Translations under genes and position numbers: made by a program
Shown here: piece after piece, positions 1 to 4,323 of the stretch
Layout of the letters: each line of letters starts with the position of its first letter
Numbering within the stretch: position 1 is the stretch's first letter
The notes under the pieces: generated by a model
The model's database searches: none
Told to the model about the DNA's origin: nothing
What the model saw: only the letters and a program-made list of their open reading frames with translations
NCBI GenBank assembly: GCA_030610965.1
Contig: JAUWQU010000294.1
Coordinates: 1 to 5,747 of the forward strand
Reading direction: 5' to 3'
From: Phycisphaerae bacterium
GTDB lineage: Bacteria > Planctomycetota > Phycisphaerae > SM23-33
DNA length: 5,747 nucleotides

Positions 1-21
1 TGGGTAACTGGGTAACTGGGG
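1..21. repeat. 8-bp tandem repeat at window edge
   Basis: The unit TGGGTAAC occurs twice in perfect tandem (1-8 and 9-16), followed by a partial third copy (17-21). The array may continue to the left of the window, so its true length is unknown. It is non-coding as far as can be seen and lies just outside the degraded zinc-ribbon gene. Confidence 0.6.
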
Positions 22-39
22 AGGCATTTTCGATTGCGG

Positions 40-81
40 CCCGCCAGGGGCGGGTAAACCCTCCTGCGGCGGGCAAGCCGC
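40..81. repeat. Two short GC-rich hairpins
   Basis: CCCGCC (40-45) can pair with GGCGGG (49-54) over a 3-nt loop, and GCGGC (66-70) with GCCGC (77-81) over a 6-nt loop. No T run follows either, so they are not convincing terminators. The second overlaps the frameshift of the zinc-ribbon remnant, and the pairing may simply reflect GC-rich former coding sequence. Confidence 0.35.
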
Positions 82-171
82 GTCATTGACACCCGCCCAG
101 CCTTAGGTGGCCGGATCGTCTGCAGGCGCAAATGCCGTCACTGTGGCAAGCAGATAACGACGTGGGAGAAG
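56..171 (+). pseudogene. Remnant of a NrdR-like zinc-ribbon gene, frameshifted and without a start
   Basis: Reading codons from position 73, the translation contains ASRVIDTRP (73-99), then GGRIV, then CRRKCRHCGKQITTWEK (121-171). This matches the N-terminal zinc ribbon of the NrdR family (CPxCG..xRVIDSRP....GxxIRRRRxCxxCGxRFTTYE), which in intact NrdR precedes an ATP-cone and represses ribonucleotide reductase genes. The upstream half of the ribbon appears one frame away: 59-70 reads PSCG, with AAA (Lys) where the first cysteine is expected. The frame carrying RVIDTRP is closed by TAA at 55-57, and no ATG, GTG or TTG start is available in either frame ahead of the motif. After TTWEK the frame runs to TGA at 322-324 with no ATP-cone. 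I read this as a broken gene or a fragment of a small phage-type zinc-ribbon protein. A sequencing error could explain the frame change, but not the missing start and first cysteine. Confidence 0.65.
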
Positions 172-295
172 GCCGGACGCGGACAGACCTTGGGTCGCGG
201 ACTTGATGATGAACCGCGAGGCAAGCAATTTCCTTGCATGTTTTGCGTATCAGGGTCAAGTAGACGTGGACGGAACCGCTTGTCGCACACAAGTG

Positions 296-325
296 TTGAG
301 GCATTGCAGGCCGATACCTTATGAT
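296..325 (+). promoter_or_regulatory. Putative sigma70-type promoter for the 373-3388 module
   Basis: TTGAGG (296-301, 4 of 6 to TTGACA) and TATGAT (320-325, 5 of 6 to TATAAT) are separated by 18 nt. They lie about 48 nt upstream of the first intact gene, which would give a transcription start near 332 and a leader of about 40 nt. No other box pair in 172-372 looks as good. The match is by eye, and the sigma-factor preferences of this organism are unknown. Confidence 0.45.
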
Positions 326-372
326 GGAGTAGGCGGACTGGCGCCGGAGCCGGGATCGGCAGGGGCGGACCA

Positions 373-1239
373 ATGCTGAACAGGCAGAAATGCTTGCTTT
401 TCATGATTGAGCGGGCTGGGCGGCCCGTGGCGCGCTTCGAGCTGACGAAGTGGGCGTTTCTGCTGGCGCACGAGATGCCCTCGGGTGGCGGCGCAGCATT
501 CTACCAGTTCCTGCCCTATCGGTATGGCCCCTTCTCATTCTGCCTTTATCGAGAGGTCGGGGCCCTGGTCCAAGACGGTTACTTGACCGAGAAAGATAAC
601 TTCTGGTGCCTCGTCGCAGATGTGCCGAGTCCTACGGCCGATCTGCCTAGGCGACTTCTGGATGACGCCGTTAGGGTCGTGGCGCGATTCGCGGAAAAGA
701 AACCTGGTGTCCTTACGGACTACGTCTACGAGGGATTCCCCTGGTTTACGGCGAACAGCAGCATTCGAAGGCTCTGCACACGACCGGCGGCACCGGCAGC
801 GGTGCACACCGTCGGCTATGAAGGATGGCAGGTCGACGGTTTTCTGAACATGCTCATGCTGTCTGGCATTCGGCGTCTCATTGACGTGCGGAACAACCCT
901 GTCGCCAGGCGATATGGCTTTCACAAGTCAACCCTCGACCGCCTGAGCGGCAGGGTCGAGATCGAGTACGTTCACTTCCCACAACTCGGCATCCGTCCCG
1001 AACTCCGGCGGAACCTGGAAGGCCCGGCGGACTACGAGGCTCTCTTCGCCCGGTACGAGCGCGAGACGCTCCCGCGCGAAGCCGAGACGGTAAACAAGGT
1101 CGCGGGGCTTATGAGCGGAAGGCCCGCCGCCTTGATGTGCGTGGAAGCCAACCCGCAGCAGTGCCACCGCAGTCGCTTGGCGAAGGCAGTCGCCCAAGTA
1201 GCAGCCCTGCCCGTGCGCCATCTCGGGGGAAGTGGATGA
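373..1239 (+). CDS. DUF488 protein with Panacea/DUF4065-like N-terminal domain
   Basis: A 288-residue, two-part protein. Residues 1-75 resemble the Panacea/DUF4065-like fold found in SocA-type antitoxins and related regulators. The visible signature is LTKWAFLL (24-31), then FYQFLPYRYGPFSFCLY (43-59). A linker with YEGFPWF (119-125) leads to a DUF488 domain. That domain shows HTVGYEG (145-151), the loop IDVRNNP (170-176), YGFHKSTL (181-188), the YVHFPQLG segment (199-206) and the C-terminal CVEANPQQCHR signature (256-266), with C256, E258, C264 and H265 as the conserved polar set. DUF488 has no firmly established activity; the conserved Cys/His/Asp residues suggest an enzyme or metal site. 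The ATG at 373 is preferred because the domain begins within a few residues of it and AGGGG (361-365) lies 7 nt upstream. The stop overlaps the next start as ATGA, so the two genes are translationally coupled. The protein is soluble, with no signal peptide or membrane segment. Family assignment is firm for DUF488, weaker for the N-terminal half. Confidence 0.85.
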   Translation: MLNRQKCLLFMIERAGRPVARFELTKWAFLLAHEMPSGGGAAFYQFLPYRYGPFSFCLYREVGALVQDGYLTEKDNFWCLVADVPSPTADLPRRLLDDAVRVVARFAEKKPGVLTDYVYEGFPWFTANSSIRRLCTRPAAPAAVHTVGYEGWQVDGFLNMLMLSGIRRLIDVRNNPVARRYGFHKSTLDRLSGRVEIEYVHFPQLGIRPELRRNLEGPADYEALFARYERETLPREAETVNKVAGLMSGRPAALMCVEANPQQCHRSRLAKAVAQVAALPVRHLGGSG

Positions 1240-2036
1240 GGCCGGGCTTTGAACTCACCAAGGTCTTGATTACCGTTATGACGTATCCATATCCCTCGCG
1301 CGAATACCGGGAGACGGTGTGCACGGCGGGGATCACCGAGTCGGGCCAATGGGTCCGTCTGTACCCCATAGACTATCGATATCGGCCGGAGCACCAGAAG
1401 TTCAGGAAGTGGCAGTGGATCGAGGTGGCACTGGCGCCCTGGGGGTACGGCACGGACCAGCGAGCGGAGAGCCGCGAGCCCGACCTCTCGACTATCCGAA
1501 TCCTAGGCGAACCGCTCTCGACTAAGGACGACTGGCTCGAGCGCAGGGCGATCATCGACCGGCTGCCACATCACACCGTCAAGCAGCTGGAATCGCTTTA
1601 CGAATCCCAGCGCACATCGTTTGGCATCGTGCGGCCCAAGAGAGTGCTGGATTTGAAGATCACACCGGTCGAACGGGAGTGGCCAGCCAAGCACAAGGCA
1701 TTGTGGTCGCAGATGCGGCTCTTCGGCGAGCAGAAGCCGTTGCGGAAAATCCCGTACAAGTTCCAGTATGTCTTCGAGTGCGAGGACAGCGACAAGCCTC
1801 ATCAGGTCATGAACGAAGACTGGGAGCTCGGCGTTCTTTTCCTGAAAGAACTGGACAGCAAGCGCTCCGAGGAAGCCGCGGTGAAGAGTGTTCGCCAGAA
1901 GTTCCTCGAAGAGGTATGCCGCGAGGACAGGGACACGCGATTCTTCATGGGTACTCGCCATCCCTTCAACGAGTGGCTCGTCGTCGGCACGTTCTGGCCG
2001 CCTAGAGAGCGCCAGAAGCCCTTGTTTCCCCTGTAG
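1236..2036 (+). CDS. Conserved hypothetical partner of DUF488 (RLYP-signature family)
   Basis: A 266-residue soluble protein of unknown function. I recognise the style of a widespread conserved family often seen beside DUF488, but know no demonstrated role. Visible landmarks are VLITVMTYPYPSREYRETVCTA (10-31, a beta-rich start), GQWVRLYPIDYR (37-48), FRKWQWIEV (56-64), IVRPKRVLDLKI (131-142), IPYKFQYVFECE (172-183), H189 followed by DWELGVLFL (195-203), and near the end RFFMGTRHPFNEWLVVGTFWPP (235-256). C182, H189 and the DWE triad could form a metal or catalytic site, which is inference. The reading frame is open further upstream (from 1137), but the ATG at 1236 is chosen: it overlaps the previous stop as ATGA, has CGGGGGA (1224-1230) 5 nt upstream, and the family motifs start just after it. 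Tight coupling implies it acts with the DUF488 protein. Confidence 0.85.
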   Translation: MRPGFELTKVLITVMTYPYPSREYRETVCTAGITESGQWVRLYPIDYRYRPEHQKFRKWQWIEVALAPWGYGTDQRAESREPDLSTIRILGEPLSTKDDWLERRAIIDRLPHHTVKQLESLYESQRTSFGIVRPKRVLDLKITPVEREWPAKHKALWSQMRLFGEQKPLRKIPYKFQYVFECEDSDKPHQVMNEDWELGVLFLKELDSKRSEEAAVKSVRQKFLEEVCREDRDTRFFMGTRHPFNEWLVVGTFWPPRERQKPLFPL

Positions 2037-2086
2037 TCACGCTTTATTACGTGCGTGATTGTCGTTAGGGATGATCGAACGGTCAT
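2037..2086 (+). promoter_or_regulatory. Two small intercistronic hairpins
   Basis: TCACGC (2037-2042) pairs with GCGTGA (2053-2058) over a 10-nt loop. ATGATC (2071-2076) pairs with GGTCAT (2081-2086), with one G-U pair, over a GAAC tetraloop. Neither is followed by a T run, so read-through from the DUF488 pair into the nuclease gene is expected. They could tune or process the transcript between the second and third genes. No strong promoter boxes are visible in this 77-nt gap. Confidence 0.3.
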
Positions 2087-2101
2087 TCTCCGGCTTTGGA
2101 C

Positions 2102-2110
2102 GGAGGTGAG
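2102..2110 (+). promoter_or_regulatory. Strong Shine-Dalgarno that sets the nuclease start
   Basis: GGAGGTGAG is a near-perfect anti-16S match and ends, at its GGAGG core, 7 nt before an in-frame GTG at 2114. The reading frame also offers a TTG at 2096, but starting there would place this ribosome-binding site inside the coding sequence and leave the TTG with no site of its own. The GTG is therefore the better start. Confidence 0.75.
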
Positions 2111-2113
2111 TTC

Positions 2114-3388
2114 GTGCGGGATGTGACGCGAAACATATTCTACTGGTTCCGGGGGCCATCCGGTGATGGTCAGGTGGCTCGTAGGCAATTGGAGAACAAT
2201 CTGACGAAGTCCCTGATTACCGTCCTGGAACACTGTGACCGCAAGGCCGTGTTGGCGGCGCTGCTCAAGAAGCTGAAGCTTCGGCCGTCCGGCGATGTCG
2301 CCTTCTCGCTTCAGCGAAGGCCCGTCCTGGCAGGAACAGCGCGAAACCGGGTCGTCCTGGGGGTCACTGGGGGCGAGACCGAGCTGGCCGAGACGTCGCT
2401 CAAGGTCGAGGCCGGCCGCCCCGATGCATGGATCTTTGCGGACACGTGGACCATTTTGGTCGAAGGGAAGGTCGGTCCGAGGATCACGAGCGGCCAGATC
2501 AAGGCCCACGCGAAGGCCGTCGGCTGGATCCCTGGAAGCTACAGAACTATCTGCACTTCCTGGCACGAACTCTACCGCATGCTCAGACGCGCCAAGACGG
2601 ATATCCCCGCCAGGGACCAGGTCAGCCACCTTCTGCTGAGTCATTGGCTCTCATACTTGGAGAATCAGAACATGACCGAGTTCGAGCGCCTGGACGCCGT
2701 TGATTTCGACTTCCCCAACTTGCCTGAGGAAGAACGCCGCGCGCTGCTGCCCCAGAGCAAGAAGCGACTGCGCGCCTTTGCCGTTGCGCTCGCGAAGCGC
2801 TCGCCTGTCAAGCGCATCGCACACCTCTACGCTCAATCCCGTCCGCAACAGTGGAAGTTCGGAGAACCCTCCGCCAAGCCGGGCCGAGGCCTCTGGTTCA
2901 ACATTGGCGGCGAACCATCGCACCGGTCGTGGCACGCCACGGTCTTCTATCAGCCGCGCGGCCTTGCCGTGACCGTGCTCAACTCGAGGAACCACCTCGC
3001 GCGCAGGCTCTGCAAGACGGGGGTGGACGGTTTCCGCCATGTCGTGGAGATGGCTGCTGTAGCGAAGGGTGTTCTCGTGGGATGCAGGCGAGCCTGGTAT
3101 CACGACCCGAAGAGCCCCTTCAAAGGGCAGCACATCGCGCGGGCCGATGAGCTGGTACTGGTCGAAGCGCACGCCCTGGATAAGGGCTCGCGAGACGCCT
3201 TTGCCCTGATGCTGAAGAACACGATGGAGAGGCTATTGACAGACAGGCGATGGCGCACGGAGTTGCATGTGCGGCAAGACGTGCCGTGTGGTCGGCTCCT
3301 CCCACTTCCCCTCGGCAAACAGGCGGCCCTCGTGGCAGATGCCGCCGACAACCTGCATCCGATACTCCGGTATCTGCTTGAGTCCTGA
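2114..3388 (+). CDS. PD-(D/E)XK superfamily nuclease-like protein
   Basis: A 424-residue protein counted from the GTG at 2114. The N-terminal third carries the hallmarks of a restriction-endonuclease-like fold: a helix with an acidic residue, LENNLTKSLITVLEH (26-40); then GRPDAWIFADTWTILVEGKVG (101-121), giving the D104...E117-x-K119 catalytic triad; and a following QIKAHAK helix (128-134) with the Gln typical of many members. SWHELY (149-154) and the WLSYLENQNMTEFERLD segment (178-194) fit the end of such a domain. The remaining 230 residues match no family I recognise; they include a basic stretch (SKKRLRAFAVALAKR, 215-229) and Trp/Arg-rich segments that could bind nucleic acid. It should cleave or nick DNA with a divalent metal, but the substrate is unknown. 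It lies 77 nt after the DUF488 partner on the same strand, without an intervening terminator, suggesting one module. No methyltransferase is visible in the window. Confidence 0.8.
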   Translation: MRDVTRNIFYWFRGPSGDGQVARRQLENNLTKSLITVLEHCDRKAVLAALLKKLKLRPSGDVAFSLQRRPVLAGTARNRVVLGVTGGETELAETSLKVEAGRPDAWIFADTWTILVEGKVGPRITSGQIKAHAKAVGWIPGSYRTICTSWHELYRMLRRAKTDIPARDQVSHLLLSHWLSYLENQNMTEFERLDAVDFDFPNLPEEERRALLPQSKKRLRAFAVALAKRSPVKRIAHLYAQSRPQQWKFGEPSAKPGRGLWFNIGGEPSHRSWHATVFYQPRGLAVTVLNSRNHLARRLCKTGVDGFRHVVEMAAVAKGVLVGCRRAWYHDPKSPFKGQHIARADELVLVEAHALDKGSRDAFALMLKNTMERLLTDRRWRTELHVRQDVPCGRLLPLPLGKQAALVADAADNLHPILRYLLES

Positions 3389-3391
3389 GCG

Positions 3392-3407
3392 AGCCCCGCG
3401 GGGTTTT
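3392..3407 (+). terminator. Short GC hairpin with T run closing the module
   Basis: CCCC (3394-3397) and GGGG (3400-3403) form a compact palindrome followed directly by TTTT (3404-3407), 5 nt after the nuclease stop codon. Practical folding would be A-G-C-C-C against G-G-G-T-T around a CGCG loop. The stem is short and the T run has only four bases, so termination may be incomplete. Confidence 0.5.
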
Positions 3408-3418
3408 GCGGATAAGTC

Positions 3419-3446
3419 TTGACGGGGCGCGCGGGGGGCGGCTAAA
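3419..3446 (+). promoter_or_regulatory. Possible promoter for the DUF1097 gene
   Basis: TTGACG (3419-3424) is 5 of 6 to the -35 consensus. With a 16-nt spacer the -10 position is GCTAAA (3441-3446), only 3 of 6. The location, just after a terminator and before a structured leader, makes biological sense, but the -10 match is weak. Confidence 0.3.
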
Positions 3447-3486
3447 AGGTGCTCTGTGAGTCGGCCCCAGGCGAACGGAGCACCTT
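3446..3486 (+). promoter_or_regulatory. Nested hairpin in the DUF1097 leader
   Basis: AAGGTGCTCTG (3446-3456) pairs with CGGAGCACCTT (3476-3486) as an 11-bp stem with one G-U pair. The enclosed 19 nt hold a smaller hairpin, with GCC (3464-3466) and GGC (3470-3472) around CCA, extended by TC/GA with one bulged G. It lies about 78 nt before the DUF1097 start. It could be a cis-regulatory RNA, an attenuator or a small-RNA fold. The downstream TTGTTGCTGTT is T-rich but not a clean T run. I recognise no known riboswitch class. Confidence 0.45.
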
Positions 3487-3563
3487 GTTGCTGTTAGAGG
3501 GGATTCTTCCTGAGCCTTGTGGTCCGCGGAACCCGTATATCACGAACCTGTTAGGAGCTGTCC

Positions 3564-4109
3564 ATGCCTTTCGGAAAGTTCATCGTCATCCCGATCTTCG
3601 TTGCGATTCAGGCGGCCAGCATGATGTTGCTTGCGCCCTTCATCAAGACGCTCGGCGTCGGCGAGGGCGGCCTGGCCACGTGGATTGCGTTTCAGGCCTG
3701 GGCGATGTATTTCCTGGCTGGGTGCAAGGTCAAGACGGCCCTGAAAGTTCTGGCTGGGTATATCGGGGGCATCGCGGCCTCGATCGTCATCTTCGAGTTG
3801 GGCGATTACCTGGCAGTCGACGTGGGCATGGACTTTTACTGGGGTTATGCGATAGCCGTCCTGATCATCGTGGTTCCCATCATCAGCATGGAAAAGGTTC
3901 CGGGTCTCAACCTCATCCCGGCCTGGTTCATCGGAGCTGGCGTGTTCTTCGGCATCATGGGGCTTCTGAACTACGAGCACACCGTCGCGGGTTACAAGAC
4001 CGCCGTCGTGCCGGAGGTGGTGGCGTGTGCGGTGGGCCTGGCGTACGGGTGGGTTACGGTGACGTTCCGCGGCTGGTACGAAGCGAAGGTTGGTGCGAAG
4101 GCCCTGTAG
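3564..4109 (+). CDS. DUF1097-family integral membrane protein
   Basis: A 181-residue, very hydrophobic protein with about six membrane helices, at residues 6-26, 37-53, 60-80, 92-108, 119-136 and 148-168. The segment ATWIAFQAWAMYFLAG (38-53) is typical of the DUF1097 family (the group of E. coli YcdZ, about 160 residues), and the length fits. The family is an inner-membrane protein of unknown function; transport or small-molecule handling is only a guess. The ATG at 3564 is supported by AGGAG (3553-3557) 6 nt upstream and by the protein starting directly with a hydrophobic helix. It appears monocistronic, with its own leader structure and terminator. An overlapping longer frame at 3449-4327 is low in membrane character and is a shadow. 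Confidence 0.85.
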   Translation: MPFGKFIVIPIFVAIQAASMMLLAPFIKTLGVGEGGLATWIAFQAWAMYFLAGCKVKTALKVLAGYIGGIAASIVIFELGDYLAVDVGMDFYWGYAIAVLIIVVPIISMEKVPGLNLIPAWFIGAGVFFGIMGLLNYEHTVAGYKTAVVPEVVACAVGLAYGWVTVTFRGWYEAKVGAKAL

Positions 4110-4130
4110 CATTGCGCTACAGGGCTTCGC
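4095..4130 (+). terminator. Long hairpin overlapping the DUF1097 stop codon
   Basis: GCCCTGTAGC (4101-4110) pairs perfectly with GCTACAGGGC (4116-4125) over an ATTGC loop. GCGAA (4095-4099) extends the stem with TTCGC (4126-4130), leaving one bulged G at 4100. The TAG stop lies inside the 5' arm. No T run follows, so it is more likely a 3'-end stabilising or ribosome-gated structure than a stand-alone intrinsic terminator. Confidence 0.5.
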
Positions 4131-4180
4131 TTGGTGGGCCCTGCCCTTTCGACTCCGGACGGAGCAGGCGATTGAATCCT

Positions 4181-4214
4181 ACGCGGCGTCCCGGCGGGAT
4201 GCCGCGTTTTATTT
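4181..4214 (+). terminator. Intrinsic terminator for the DUF1097 gene
   Basis: ACGCGGCGTCCC (4181-4192) pairs with GGGATGCCGCGT (4196-4207) as a 12-bp stem with one G-U pair around a 3-nt loop, followed by a T-rich tail TTTATTT. It is oriented to stop plus-strand transcription about 70 nt after the DUF1097 stop. On the minus strand no T run follows, so it does not serve the convergent PHP gene. Confidence 0.75.
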
Positions 4215-4233
4215 GGCGAGCGGGGGGCTTAAA

Positions 4234-4299
4234 CGGCGAGCGCCGCGCCCGCCTTCGCCCTTCGGGCTACGGCGTGGCAAGCAAGGCCCGCCGTGCCAC
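4234..4299. repeat. Cluster of intergenic palindromes
   Basis: Three adjoining structures lie between the convergent genes. CGGC/GCCG pair at 4234-4245. At 4250-4274 the arrangement is CGCC-TTC-GCCC-TTC-GGGC-TAC-GGCG, a two-step hairpin resembling a motif I have often seen in intergenic DNA of environmental bacteria. At 4269-4299, ACGGCG/CGCCGT (4269-4274, 4289-4294) and GTGGCA/TGCCAC (4274-4279, 4294-4299) are overlapping, mutually exclusive stems. The last could serve as a T-less terminator for the minus-strand PHP gene. They look like extragenic palindromic repeats. Confidence 0.45.
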
Positions 4300-4323
4300 A
4301 CGATCAAGAACGACAGCACGTTG

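Noticed and set aside
221..237. GCAAG...CTTGC inverted repeat
   Set aside because: Only five base pairs around a 7-nt loop, well upstream of the promoter boxes, with nothing to link it to regulation.
206..379. 57-codon frame ending on the start of the DUF488 gene
   Set aside because: It has no ribosome-binding site and no recognisable motif, and it overlaps the zinc-ribbon remnant frame and the putative promoter. Its stop overlap with the next ATG is probably chance.
83..404. Two minus-strand frames upstream of the DUF488 gene
   Set aside because: Both are Ser/Arg/Cys-rich and unlike known proteins, and they lie antisense to the zinc-ribbon remnant and promoter.
1802..2644. 280-codon minus-strand frame across the module
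   Set aside because: It spans the end of the second gene and the start of the nuclease gene on the opposite strand, with no recognisable motif.
4164..4185. T-arm-like GCAGG...CCTAC around GATTGAATCC, suggesting a tRNA scrap
   Set aside because: The loop is 9 nt instead of 7, lacks the TTC start, has one mismatch, and no anticodon or acceptor arm can be placed around it.
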